Part shown: positions 1 through 10,975 of the stretch, piece by piece
Layout: every line of letters begins with the position of its first letter
How positions within the stretch are numbered: position 1 is the stretch's first letter
Source: Odontocerum albicorne
Lineage: Eukaryota > Arthropoda > Insecta > Trichoptera > Odontoceridae
Length of the DNA: 64,000 nucleotides
Direction of reading: 5' to 3'
Assembly: GCA_949825065.1 (NCBI GenBank)
Contig: OX463844.1
Span: 26,941,056 to 27,005,055, forward strand
Made by a program: the position numbers and the translations under genes
Notes under the pieces: model-generated
The model's input: the letters and a program-made list of their open reading frames with translations, nothing else
Database searches by the model: none
What the model was told of the DNA's origin: nothing

Positions 1-224
1 TGAAATGATTTGTAACCAGAAAAACCTTCAGCGTTTAATTTTAGAACAGCTTCCGCAATCATATGAAGAAAAATGATTATTCTCTTTAAATAGTTTTAGA
101 GATACATCTTCCAAATCAGGCAGTAATTTATCCGATATGAATCCGGTAGTCGAATCCAGCTCATTCATCATTTTCCCATATTGGCTTAATTCACTCTTCA
201 ATGTATTGGAAAACATTATTCGGA

Positions 225-300
225 GGGAATTTGACAGAGATTACCACATGGCAATTCACCAAATTGTTATGTATAAGTACAGCGAAAATGGAATGCATTA
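225..300 (+). mobile_element. SINE-A body fragment
   Basis: Carries the SINE-A body landmarks in order: a 'gagattaccacatggcaat' block, then an 'accaaattgttatgtata' block. No tRNA-like head precedes it, so it is a 5'-truncated or eroded copy. It lies tail-to-tail with the minus-strand copy just downstream. Confidence 0.5.
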
Positions 301-344
301 AAATATATTTTAATAACTAGAACAATGCAAAAACTTTCATTCTC

Positions 345-572
345 TTTTTAATAATCCCACGTTAAAGTTGTATTGTATTACACTTTCATTGTATGCAGTA
401 CAACCCGGCGTACGTATAACCATGTAGCAATCTCTTAGCCAATCAGAAAGCTTTTCAAGGAGTCATGAGGGAAAACTAAACTGATTTTTTTTATTATTCT
501 AACGGGGATCGAACCCGCAACCCCTGGGCTAGGAGACAGGCGTCTTACTAACTAGACCACGGAGGTCATCAA
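345..572 (-). mobile_element. SINE-A, tRNA-headed, near full length
   Basis: Read on the minus strand, the head has an A-box-like 'tggtctagttagtaag' and a B-box-like 'gggttcgatccccgtt', spaced as in a tRNA promoter. The SINE-A body follows, with a 'ctgattggctaagagattgc' block and a 'gttgtactgcatacaatg' tail. The acceptor stem does not pair, so it is a tRNA-derived SINE and not a tRNA gene. It would be transcribed by RNA polymerase III if active. Many related copies lie across the window. Confidence 0.75.
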
Positions 573-1395
573 AGTTCATCAATTCCTGAAAATATTGAAA
601 CAAATCTAAATTTGATCAAACTATAAATATACGAATTCTACATATGCTAGATACTCGTGCCTGCCAATTTGCATAACCAAGACAAGCACCCTCCACCAAT
701 TTCTCGTCAATCCTCAGAACTAATTTTAGAAAGCAGTATATTTCTCATCTCAATACACAACCTAGATTGAAAATTCTGTGACAATTTCTGGTGTTGAAGA
801 CGTCTCGTTCTACTTCTGTTCGGCGTAGAACCTTGATGATTGAGATACTATGATACCAAAAAGCACTGATTATTCTCCGATGAATCCACATTTCGATTTT
901 CTTCCAGCTTATTTAGCATTCTAGTCTTCATGGTTCATATATCAACATCATAAAGTATAAAACAGCATTAAAAGCACTTAATTATGCGTTACCATAACAT
1001 AGTTTCAGATTCATATTTTCATTTCAGAAAACTGATATCCCCTTAAAAAAAACCTGCACGTGACTATGCAATTTGGCATTAAACTTCTCTCCCTGGTTCA
1101 AAGGCATAAATATATGAATACTTTCATTAAAGTGAGAACAAAGCCGATACCCGATAAGGGAAGTAAAATGAAAAGTGGCCAATAGACTTCAAACACACAC
1201 TCGCATGTCTTCTTGCCGGGCGGGTATCGTAACCACTACAAAATAGACTCCACAAAACTCTGTTACCTACACCTGCCACCATTTTATATATCCTCAAAAC
1301 GGACATCACCCCCATCTGTCACTACCTTTTTGTAACTAACTATTTTTTCCAAGCTACTTGTACCCTTCGTTTTAAGGGTTTAAATAATGTAATAT
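573..1395. other. No recognisable feature
   Basis: AT-rich sequence with short chance frames only. A TACTCGT hexamer-like motif occurs near 655. I see no repeat family, splice pattern or protein similarity. Confidence 0.4.
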
Positions 1396-1399
1396 TTAA

Positions 1400-1605
1400 A
1401 GAACTCCGTGGCAAGATGCTTGTCTTCCAGTCCAGAAGTTGCGGGTTCGATTCCGATTAGAACTCAGGTTTTTTTACAAAATGATTCGAGTCTGCGTTTC
1501 TCGTAAGGTATCTTTAATATATTTCTGGTTGGTTGACCATTAGCCCACCAGATTGTACTGTACACAATGAATGTGCAATATTATACAATATTTCAATGAA
1601 ACAAA
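1400..1605 (+). mobile_element. SINE-A copy
   Basis: The head has a truncated A box ('ctccgtggcaagatgc') and a clear B box ('gcgggttcgattccg'). It continues into 'tttctggttggttgaccat', 'agcccaccag' and 'ttgtactgtacacaatga', the standard SINE-A body order. It ends around 'atacaatatttcaatg'. Confidence 0.75.
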
Positions 1606-1839
1606 CCTATGTAGATGCTCATGATGAAATATAAGTTCCAACATAAGACTATGTGCGAACTTTGAAAATCGAAAAAATATGAAATTAAGATAAATGCGAT
1701 AGAAATGACGGCATTGTGTAGAATATGTGAAAAATCCGTGTATGACAACAAGAAATAAAAACAATAAAAATAATGCTGATTGGAAGAAGGTGCAGTGTTT
1801 ATCACACATTGAGATGATTCGCCAACGTAGAAAGAATGA

Positions 1840-2060
1840 ACGGTAAAAAATATAAATTACCTATATAAATAAAGAAGGTTTAAAAAATTGGGATGTCCTT
1901 AAAAAACGGGGCATGGCTAAATTAATGAAATTCTCAAAGAGAAAAAAGTGAAAAGCCTTTATAATAAGAGAGTATGTCTCGGATAATTAAAGATCTATTT
2001 TTGTCTTACCCTAATAGAAGCATAGAGTGATGATGATAATGATGAGTATTAGGAAAGAAT
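1840..2060 (+). mobile_element. Possible LINE 3' end remnant
   Basis: One frame reads INEILKEKKVKS, closely like the DILKERKVKS end of the better-preserved LINE at 59450-59915. It is followed by a tail rich in GATGAT trinucleotides near 2028-2046. No other domain survives. The match is short, so confidence is low. Confidence 0.35.
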
Positions 2061-3229
2061 AAACGATACCATTTACTTACTATTATATATAATAATAAAA
2101 AATTAGCACAGGTTTACCATATTATATTTAATTAGGTTTGACATCAAACAATCTTCAAGTTTTTCACTTTTTTTTTTAATCTTAATTAAGATACGGTATT
2201 TTTTTTTATAAGAAATTCACATACGATTACTTAATAATACATCAAATCAGCCTTTGCCTACTTCTTGCGAAGCTCGCGTTTAGATTTAAGGTTGCTGACA
2301 ATGCTAATCATATAGTAATCTAGTTAAATCGTGTGTTGGTATTATCTAATATTCTGGGGTCATATTCGTCAATCCATTTGTATTCCTTTTATACTCCCCT
2401 TCAAATCGTTAGCTTACAATCACCTGTTACTTACGAGTATGTGAAATTGTAGTGTATTATAATTTCGTTGTATAATGACTTTTCTGAAATCGAATTGATT
2501 TAAAACATTATTTTTTTGTATTCATTTCCCTCAATGGGATATCTCTATTATTGATTCGAATATACCATATGTCTGAGAGATACAGTAGTGTATTCCTTTG
2601 GAGAAGAGTATAATTTTGAGATTGATTTCGTTTTAATAATCGAATAAATTGATTGTTCCGAATCAATCCAAAAGAGTGGGCTATTGTGACAGGCCTTTTT
2701 GCTGTTGCTGGTCTTGTGACGTAAATTGACGGTTTGGGTGGCGTATGCGCTTTAAGAAGCGCTTGACAAAATCCCTTTTTGTGAAATCTTATCAAAATGC
2801 GTGATTATATACGAACATTACCCAAACACAATACGCTACACCTAAAGCCGAATATGTTACTATCACATATCGTAAAATAAACAAATTTTCTTTGTAGTTC
2901 GCCTTCCCTTGATAAATTTTCTGCGATTTTCTAACCAAATATGTTTTTCTAAATGTATGTAAATGCTGGAAGTGCCCAATCTAACGGCTACAGCCATCAA
3001 GTTCCTATGATTACACCAAACTTTATAATAGGCGATTATGTCTAACTTTTTACATATTATTTTTTTAAATCTCGAGTTACAGCGCCCTTGAGGAGAGTCT
3101 GCACTCTAAACGGCGCTATATACTCATACGTTATCTTTTACTAAACTGATTATTGTTATTAATAATCTGGAAATATGTTCAAAAGGTCGGTGCGTGAAAA
3201 TATCGGGATGGGACTTTTTTCATTTTATG
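2061..3229. other. No recognisable gene
   Basis: AT-rich spacer. The 95-codon minus-strand frame at 2508-2795 has no recognisable domain. A small GC-rich hairpin (gcgctt/aagcgc arms) sits at 2748-2763. Two T runs lie near 2169 and 2202. Confidence 0.35.
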
Positions 3230-3231
3230 TC

Positions 3232-3292
3232 CCAAGGGAATCGAACACAAAACTCTCGAGGTGAAGACAAGCGTTTAAAGAGATCGTCCTTT
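3232..3292 (-). mobile_element. SINE-A head fragment
   Basis: On the minus strand there is a B-box-like 'tgttcgattcccttggga' preceded by the remains of a tRNA-like head. No body is visible, so it is a short relic. Confidence 0.45.
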
Positions 3293-5029
3293 GAATATTT
3301 ACATAACTTCATAAAAATTAATAAATGGATATAAGCATAAAAATAATAAATTTACAAAACTTATCATTTTATATATCTTAATTGGCGGTCCACACGGCGC
3401 GAACGAACTGCAATGAGTTATCAGATATGTTATGTACTCGTACCATACTTATTCACGTTCAAACAAACATTAAAAATATTAGGTATATTATTTTATCCTA
3501 ATTTTTCATTGTTTTCTTTACTGAGCCTTGAACCTTTCCTTTTGTTCTGAAATGTGTATTTGGAGATTTTATTTGAATTTTAATATTTTTTTGGTAAAAT
3601 CTGTTATGGGTTCGAACAACTTTATGTATCCAAGATAAAGTAACTGGTTGGGAAAATATATATATAGAACTAAGTTCTTCAGATGCATAATGGATAATCA
3701 TTTGCATATAAGAATAAAAGTAAATAAATCAATCTTAAGTATCTTGTATACTTAAACTCTATATCAGCGACAATAGTCCAAAAATAAGCGTAAATGTTAA
3801 TGAATTTTACGTTCTGGGTTCGGTTCTTAGTTGCGATTAGTGTAATTTCAGAACTTATTTCTAAAACAGTATAAAGCAATGAAGAAGGATGACTTCCACC
3901 ACCGTACAGACTCCTACTCGGGTATTTATATTGGCACAAGTGATTAAACCTGCAAACAGACAAAATACAGAAGAGTACCGATTATCTGTAGTACGGGTAA
4001 TTGGGGGACACTCGAGCCTGATTAATTTTAAAAGACGGTTAATCCAAATGACGTTTTCATTAAGTTAAACATTTTAAGAGTTGAAATTATAGATAAAATT
4101 TGTTAACAAGATGAGTTCATAAAGAAATTTTCTCAATGTTTCACATATACAACCACTAATCCACATATTTTCGTTTCGGTGTGGACACGTGGAAACACCG
4201 CCAACTTACTAGCGTCAGCCAATTGGTATTATGTAAACCATAAATTTTATAACAGTTCAGGTCCTTGCTTTGTAATTTTCACGTTGCAAATTAAAAAAAA
4301 ATCGGGATTACAAAAAAAATATACAGAGGACCACGGTTAACCCAACTCACGGATAATTTTGTCACGGATAATCGACGCTCTACTTTAATTACTTACGAGT
4401 TACGATGAATGTTTCCTCCGCAAGAAGTTACGAGTTTATGTTCCATACATTAAGGTGTATCTCATTAGACCTCTTTGCCTTACCACTGATGGTATTTATT
4501 TAAATCAATACTGTTTATATCTAAACAATACCAACAGAGATGACGGAATATATGATAAACCAACATGACTTCCGATTTTGGAAAAATACAGATGACTTCA
4601 CAAGTCAGTAGATTCGAAATTTTCATATAAATAGTCCTATACTGGTCGCCGCGAGTCACTCATAACAGTCGCAAGTGTGTGTGTCAAGGTGTTTGCGTCT
4701 TAAAAATATTCAGTAATGTTTTTTTAACATCGCCCTGAGGATGAGGACAGCAACACTTTTGGGAAGTTGGCTATAGTTAAACCAACTCCGAAAAACATGT
4801 CAAATTAATACCGACCATTTATGGTGTCTCTTTAATTCAAAGAAAATAGACAATACCTTTCGAAATTGTTCTCCATTCGTACCAAAAAATGTAAGTTATG
4901 TCTATTTGCCGAAAATGATGGATGAAGTGTAATTTGTTACAATCAATTCAAAGAGCTGTTAACAAATTGATGTAATTTTATAGGAAATATCGAACCCCTA
5001 TATTTTTGAAAAAGAAATTTAGTCCAAAT
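3293..5029. other. Unassigned AT-rich spacer
   Basis: Open frames here (for example minus 3498-3707 and 3679-3963) show no domains. At 4725-4795 a 'cctgaggatgaggacagc' motif followed by 'gggaagttggc' resembles the end motif often seen in Penelope-like or related retroelements. That assignment is weak. Octamer TACTCGTA at 3435-3442. Confidence 0.3.
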
Positions 5030-5034
5030 TTTCA

Positions 5035-5150
5035 CTTAGGGGCTCTTTAACATATTTCTGATTGATTAAAAGAGATTTTCACATGGCAATTGAGCCGCAT
5101 GGTTGTATTGTATACAACAAAAGTGTACTTCTATACAATGTCATTCGATA
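5035..5150 (+). mobile_element. SINE-A body fragment
   Basis: Contains 'atttctgattgattaaaag', 'cacatggcaattgagcc' and 'gttgtattgtatacaacaa', the three SINE-A body blocks in order. The tRNA-like head is missing. Confidence 0.6.
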
Positions 5151-6299
5151 CATTTAAGTGATGAAAACAGTTTTCACAGTGTTAACAGTTTTATATCAAA
5201 CCATATTCAATGAACTTATACTATACTAGTTTGATTTAAAGACAATCAATACTTTGATTTTAAAACAAATATGATAGTCTTTCAAAGCGGCTCAAAATGG
5301 GATGTTTAAAAACGTATGTACTCGTACATTAAAATACAAATATTCTTCAAAAGTTCAAACTCAATTAAATCAAGAGAAAGGAAAAAAATATATTTTTTTT
5401 TAAATCCGTTTTTTTTGTTTGACTTTATAAAATATAAAATAAGACGAAAAAATTTCCCGCTTGTCAATCCTGCCACCCCTTCATTGCCAGGTTTAAATTA
5501 AACGTTTTTGTGGATCGTGTGGTAAAATAAATCGGCTATGGTGATCAATCAATTTGTTTTTTGAACCGTTTCTTCGGTTGAATTGATGTCGTCATTAATT
5601 TTTTTGATCCGTTATATAGACGTGGCTGAAAATCGTTTTTCCCCTTCAAAATTGTTGTCTTTGAAGTCGTTCCAAAACTAATTTGCATGCCACAAAGGGG
5701 TCGAGAATTCTTTTGTTTTATATTTCTTTTTAAAATTCCAATTTCAAAATATTGATTATTTTCCGTTTATTTTCATTTATTTCTTTCGGATTTTTTTTTA
5801 AATTAATAGTTGACTACATGACCCAGGAACAAGGGCATTTCTCTTCAGTGACGTAGCGTGTTTTCTGATTCCCCGACTATTCTTCTTCCCAATATCCCCT
5901 CCTATCACGTGTCGCAGATAAAATGGTTCGATTCGTTATATTCAAATCGTCAAATGATTCCTCTCCGCTTTCTATTTTAAAATTGTTTGTTTTATAATTT
6001 TATTTCAATTGTATAAAGCCCATATGTAAATGTTTCAACGAACATGGATAGCAAAATGGTTTTAAAAAATATGGTTATTTGGGTTTGCTCTTTGGCAATA
6101 TACTCGCCCAATTGTACATTATACATTAAAGTGTTTAAATAAATAAACGTGTGGAAAACAACACATGAAAGAATAAGGAATGATTACATTAAGAAAAAAT
6201 GCGGTTGGAAAGAAATGCAGTGCTTAAAATGAATAAAGGAGCATTAAGATAGTTTGACTACGTAAAAACACACTGATGAAAGATTTACAAAAGTAGTAA
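5151..6299. other. No recognisable feature
   Basis: AT-rich sequence with several T runs. The 61-codon frame at 5316-5501 is low-complexity. Octamer TACTCGTA at 5319-5326. Confidence 0.35.
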
Positions 6300-6371
6300 T
6301 GAAGGTATAAAATTTTTAGAAGGCCTAGTCAAATGGCCCATGACCAAATAAATCAAATTCTGATTCATCTG

Positions 6372-6406
6372 GTCATACAACATTTCAGCCAGAAATGTCG
6401 TATGAC
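6372..6406. repeat. Hairpin 1: 15-bp inverted repeat, 5-nt loop
   Basis: Arms 6372-6386 and 6392-6406 are complementary except for one position, around a 5-base loop. It is the first of three strong hairpins within 240 bases. Confidence 0.85.
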
Positions 6407-6504
6407 TGAAATGAAGACTGAAAAGTTTTTATAATTGGAGAATATTTGAGTTGTAGAACTTACTATTACTCGAATTCTCCCCTACCCAGATTTCATTGAT
6501 TGAG

Positions 6505-6552
6505 TAATAACGACACGAACTAAAAATATATTTTTAGTTCGTATCGTTATTA
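6505..6552. repeat. Hairpin 2: 48-bp near-perfect palindrome
   Basis: 24-base arms meet with no loop and differ at one position only. The centre is an AT-rich 'aaaatatatttt' core. It begins two bases before the next hairpin's flank, so the two extruded structures would sit side by side. Confidence 0.9.
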
Positions 6553-6554
6553 CG

Positions 6555-6611
6555 TATGATAGCATGGAGCATCGCTATACATAGTATATAGCGATGCTCC
6601 ATGCTATCATA
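6555..6611. repeat. Hairpin 3: perfect 25-bp stem, 7-nt loop
   Basis: Arms 6555-6579 and 6587-6611 are perfectly complementary over 25 bases, with a 7-base loop at 6580-6586. The stem is not AT-only (it contains gcatggagcatcgc), so it is unlikely to be a composition artefact. It resembles a short RNA hairpin or a recent inverted duplication. Confidence 0.9.
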
Positions 6612-6845
6612 TGTGTGAAAAGTAGTTTGAAAAAATCCATAATGGTGATACGGCACTCGAAAATGGTGTTCCCTTTGGAAGGCCTATTACCACTAATGAA
6701 AATCAAATTAAGGCCTTGACCGAGAACCAGCCTTCCACGCAACCAGAGATTACAGAGATACTGGAAATGTCAAAAAACACCATCCACGAGCATTTTTAAC
6801 ACTTTTGCGTGAAACTTGGCCTACATATACGAAGACTTTTCGAAC
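6612..6845 (+). pseudogene. Mariner transposase fragment (N-terminal part)
   Basis: Translation gives FGRPITTNENQIKAL, then a helix-turn-helix-like ITEILEMSKNTIHEHF and LGLHIRRLFEQP. This is the N-terminal DNA-binding region of a mariner transposase (family knowledge: a GRP motif linking two helix-turn-helix domains). A stop falls inside it and the catalytic DDE/D domain is absent. The family normally has about 345 residues and fewer than 80 survive here. It directly follows the hairpin cluster. Confidence 0.7.
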
Positions 6846-7550
6846 AACCCATATAATAAGCTTATATACGTTTAATGTTTAAGAGTCGTAAACTCATGAA
6901 ATTATAATTTTTGTTTCGTTTAGCCCGATAATTGGATTTCTCTTTTTTTCATCAATTAATAGAATATAAAAGATCTGGTATGTAACATATTTATCGGGTA
7001 TTCGAAAAAAACACAACCATGTCCTGTCAGCTAGATATATAGTAGCACGATGGCGTCATGGTATGCTTGAACAAATGGAATTCGGTGGGCATTCCTGCCA
7101 ACGCAATTTCTCGCTAATCCATTCCGATGGAATTTTCGTTTGATGAGTATCGGATGGCGACGAAATGTACAATAGGCACCTATACAATACTACAATTATC
7201 AGACATAAAGCTGCGGTTTTGGTAACACGAGACAAATGGATTGTAAACATCCGAGCTCACCCGTTACTTCCGTTATGTATCAAGTTAATATATTTTGAAG
7301 TTAAAAATTCTGAAAATTTTCTGAAATTTTAACACATTCCAACCAAACACACATTACAATTCAAAAAGTTTTTTTTGTACTCATCCGATTTTTATTTCTT
7401 ATTTCTCGAAATGTATGCATTCTAAATACTTTAGTTATTTCCAAGAACAACTTTAAATTTATCCAAAATGAAAAGCTAACCACAATTTTTCTCAACTACT
7501 GATTTCATTTTCACGTTATATTATTTAGCAATGACACTATTTTAACCCTT
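6846..7550. other. Unassigned spacer
   Basis: No convincing coding frame. The minus frame at 7056-7250 (64 codons) has a hydrophobic start but no recognisable family. Confidence 0.35.
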
Positions 7551-7750
7551 CATGACTTACGAGACCTAGTTGGTAAAATGTCTATCTTGTAACCCGAAGA
7601 TTACGTGTTCGATTCTTGTTGGTACCCACATTTTTTTAATAAATGGTTAAACATTAGTTTTCACCTAACGCGTCTTTATAACCTTTCTGGTTAATTCGAA
7701 AAGATTGCTTCATGACACAAACCCGACAAGTTGTATTGTATTCTATTGTA
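7551..7750 (+). mobile_element. SINE-A copy, plus strand of an inverted pair
   Basis: The head contains 'cctagttggtaaaatg' (A box) and 'gtgttcgattcttgttgg' (B box). The body contains 'cctttctggttaattcg' and 'gttgtattgtattctattg'. It runs directly into an oppositely oriented copy. Confidence 0.7.
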
Positions 7751-7935
7751 TAACATTTAAATTGTATATATTACAACCTGGCGAACATGTTGCCATGTGG
7801 TAATCTCTTCCAGCCAACCAGAAAAATGTTAAGGATATCTTAAGTAAAAATGAGATTGGATTTTTTTTAATGTGGGTTCCAACGGGAATTAAACCAGCTA
7901 CCTCCAGATTGAGAGCAAGTGTCTTACAACAAAGG
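7751..7935 (-). mobile_element. SINE-A copy, minus strand of an inverted pair
   Basis: Read on the minus strand: a head with 'gaattaaaccagc' complement as B box, then 'tttctggttggctggaagag', 'accacatggcaacatg' and 'ccaggttgtaatat'. Together with the copy at 7551-7750 it forms a tail-to-tail inverted repeat of about 385 bases. Confidence 0.7.
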
Positions 7936-8019
7936 GTAATTAATAAAATAATTATATTCTACGAGTAATATGCATGAATATCGCGTTTGACATTTGTGAC
8001 ATCCCCATCTAAAACATAT

Positions 8020-8085
8020 GCACACACCCTCTTACAAACGCACACACTCACAAACACACGCTCACACACACACGCATACCACTAA
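8020..8085. repeat. CA-rich microsatellite
   Basis: Imperfect (CA)n with interspersed C and T bases, including 'cacacacacacgcatacc'. An ordinary simple repeat. Confidence 0.75.
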
Positions 8086-8536
8086 CTCAAAAACAATAAA
8101 TGTCTTTAAGTTCTTAATGACGCATGATTTCATTCTTGCCATGCACATGTTTCTACGTTAAAAGTGAAATGTAATTAAGGTTTTTCGTCCGTAATACATT
8201 CTTATAACTATACATACTAGCTCGAAGAAGGCATATATATTTTGTCTAATTATTGAAAATGCTTAATGGGTACTTACATAGTCTATTTCAAATTTATTTG
8301 TAACAGATCATCAGTAGACTTCGTTGCGTTTAGTTGATAAACTTTTTTCATATTAAATACGTTTAAATATTATATTTATTCATCAAAGAGTTGCATTAGG
8401 ACGTTAAACGAACTTCGAATAGTTGGTAAATAATTTTCTGTGATTATACATACTTTATATATTCATAGATACGTGGTCAAACTTCGTAGTGTTTTGCTTT
8501 AAGTGATATTAAGTGTTTTTTTAATCCTTTTGTTAA

Positions 8537-8547
8537 GGGGGGGGGGG
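8537..8547. repeat. Run of eleven G
   Basis: An uninterrupted G11 run in an otherwise AT-rich context, followed by a T run. It could be length-variable between individuals. Confidence 0.85.
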
Positions 8548-8692
8548 TATTTTTTTCAACTGCTCCGGGCTTTAAAACACCTAATTTTTCCCCTGTCCTT
8601 CGCACTTTCACACTCATTTTTTCTCGAACTTGCACGAAGAGGAAGAGTGTTTTGATGGCGTCATTTCACTAATTTGCTATTACCTTGTAGTA

Positions 8693-8796
8693 CAGTGGCA
8701 TCTATTGAATTGCTGAGGAATGATTCATAATTGAACCCTATTTAGGATATTGCAGCACTTTATTTACCATTTTTAACACTTCGATAGATGCCACTA
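8693..8796. mobile_element. Short TA-flanked MITE-like inverted repeat
   Basis: The left end begins CAGTGGCATCTATTGAA. The right end, read in reverse complement, begins TAGTGGCATCTATCGAAG. Both ends are preceded by TA, the target used by Tc1/mariner-type elements. The unit is about 104 bases and has no coding capacity. Confidence 0.55.
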
Positions 8797-8854
8797 TAAC
8801 ATGCTGTAATTACTTGTGACGTGTGGAAAGAAGTCTTCAAAATATGACCCTAAA

Positions 8855-9005
8855 AATATGTGTAGCGTGTGTGGCCGCCGCATACGTGCGTGTATGCGCA
8901 TGCGCTCGTATTACCTTATGCACGTGTGTATTTATGCAAGCGTTCGTGCTTGCATGCGTGCGCGCATATGTGTGCATGTTTTTGTTTATTTGTGTGTGTG
9001 TGTGT
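8855..9005. repeat. Alternating purine/pyrimidine tract (Z-DNA-prone)
   Basis: Dense GTGCGT, GCGCATGCGC and TGTGTGTG steps over about 150 bases, ending in (TG)n. Overlapping frames rich in Cys, Val and Met are by-products of this composition and are not treated as genes. Confidence 0.7.
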
Positions 9006-9777
9006 TCAATATATCCAAATCATCTGTAGAATCGAAAATATGTGTATAAATTTTATACGAGATTGGGTCGAGTAACATTTAGACGTATTATAGAAACTTC
9101 TCTAAATATCGTAAGGAATGGATGGAACTTAGGAAAAACATTTATTTTTATCAATTGAATTACTTTTTTATTCTTTTTAACATTTGATACAGGTTGAACC
9201 CAATTGCATAAAAATGAATGCATTATATGTTACAATACATGAAAGTTTAAAAATAACAATCGGACACTAATTACTCATGTTTCCCGGTGAAGTGGCTAAG
9301 TTTATTAATGAACGAACTCATTAATTTATCCATCAAGATGATAAAAGACATAAATCTCGGTCAATTCGTTCAACAGGGTCATTCCATATGCAAGTGAGGA
9401 CTTCATAGCTTAGTTTATTTATACGGCACCGAAAACAATCACAATTCAATTGTCAATTGTTAAGTATATTAAACAAAATGTTGTCAATGGGGTCTCTTTT
9501 TCCTGTCAATAATTTATGTATGTACAAAGAGATGCGTAGATATCTTTTATGTTTAATAGCTAAGAATACACATTTCAAAAATTGTGGAATGAGCCATGGA
9601 TAAAATCATCACAATCTGGAAAAAGGTATCGCAGAAATCACTTTTGAACTCACTCACCTACGAGTATAAGCGAGTTCTGGAGTTATGTTGGGCTCAATAT
9701 GATTGATCCGAACCAGTGAATTAAAAAGATATCTCATCACACCGCCACCACTTAGTGCCTTAAAGCATTTGTGGAGT
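9006..9777. other. Unassigned spacer
   Basis: No coding frame or repeat family recognised. Octamer TACGAGTA occurs around 9658. Confidence 0.35.
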
Positions 9778-10170
9778 TGATAAAAAATATCCAGCTCCGA
9801 CTCCAATTATAGTTACTCTGACTCAAATTATAGTACATACGAGTATATTGCTTACCAATATCACAGCTATTATAATTACGTCGTGTAACTTCTTAAATGC
9901 TGTTTTTTTTTTTAGAAATGATGTATAAGAGGATTCCTCATAGTACACGCTGTTTATACTAGATGGCTGTTTATACTAGATAGCTGTTTATACAAGATAC
10001 TTGACTTTATACACATAGTTCATTATTACATAACGTAATTTAATGTTTTTTTTTTAAGTCGGAGATGATTTTAGAATCGCATCTCCTGACTCCGGCTTTG
10101 ATTACGCCTCCACAAAAAAAAATCAACCAACTCCACGACCCTGACTCCTGTCTTCGACTACGACTTCGTA
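9778..10170. repeat. Degenerate GACTCC-type simple repeat and three 20-bp copies
   Basis: Two patches (about 9778-9840 and 10065-10170) are built from variants of ctccgactcc. Between them, three consecutive copies of 'gctgtttatactagat' lie near 9949-10000. TACGAGTA occurs at 9838-9845, at the edge of the first patch. No gene. Confidence 0.5.
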
Positions 10171-10184
10171 TTACAGATCTAACA

Positions 10185-10975
10185 ATTTCATTGGCAGACC
10201 TACACTTACTCTCGATATCCTGGCTTCGAACTCTTCTCTTGATGAACTGAGGAGTCGCATCAGTAGTGCGTCAGCGGCTGTTGCTAGATTGAATGACATC
10301 TCCCAGTACACAAAGATATCAGTCTACAAGGCTGTTGTCCTCCCCACGCTTCTCTATGGGTCTGAGACTTGGGTTCCTTATAGAAAGCACACTCAAAGCC
10401 TCGAAATGTTCCACCAGCGTTTCCTTCCCCGAATTCTTCGGATCCACTGGAGTGATCGTGTCACAAATGGTTCGGTCCTGCAACGCTCCAACTGTAAACC
10501 TATAGAGGATATGGTTGTAAAGGCGAAATTGCGGTGGACTGGGCATGTGATACGCATGGGCGATCACAGACTTCCAAATGCGTCTTCTACGAGGAAGTGG
10601 TGGGCAAGCGAAGAGTTGGTGGGCAGAGGAAATACTATAAGGACAGTCTGCGAGAGTCGCTTAAGAGAGTTTCTTTGTGCGGGTCGCCTGAGGACTGGGA
10701 GCAGGTGGCTCGGGACCGTGAGGGGGGGAGAGCCGTATGTTATCGGGCTGATGGCGTCTCAGTGGCTAGACGTATGAGAAAAAGTCTGCGCGCTGCGAAC
10801 ATGCATCAACATGGCCAGGTGGCTCAGCAGAGTCCATATGTCTGTGGCATTTGCGGGAGGGAGTGCGCATCCAGGATCGGGCTGTTCTCTCACAGAAGAT
10901 CACATGATCGACGTGGGAGAACGATTCAGGATCCTCGACTGCGAGGCCCGGCAATGATGATGATGATGACTCTCG
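10185..10975 (+). pseudogene. LINE reverse transcriptase C-terminal region with zinc finger
   Basis: The frame from about 10195 reads SRISSASAAVARLND, then ISVYKAVVLPTLLYGSETW and LRWTGHVIRMGDHRLP. This is the region downstream of the RT palm in insect and worm non-LTR retrotransposons. A frameshift near 10560-10580 moves the reading to the frame 10534-11022. That frame continues with VGGQRKYYKDSLRESL and ends in a C2H2-type finger, YVCGICGRECASRIGLFSHR plus a second His (about 10838-10910). A short (ATG)n run at 10954-10970 looks like the element's 3' tail. The catalytic YADD and the endonuclease are absent, so the copy is 5'-truncated and dead. Confidence 0.85.

Noticed and set aside
28..216. 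62-codon minus-strand frame that looks protein-like (acidic, DSTTGF, LPDLEDVSLKLF).
   Set aside because: No recognised family, no splice context that I can test, and it lies at the window edge beside SINE sequence.
4725..4795. Penelope-like end motif.
   Set aside because: Only a short resemblance, with no reverse transcriptase or GIY-YIG sequence nearby.
8816..9075. Three overlapping frames rich in Cys, Val and Met.
   Set aside because: They are translations of a TG/GC alternating tract.
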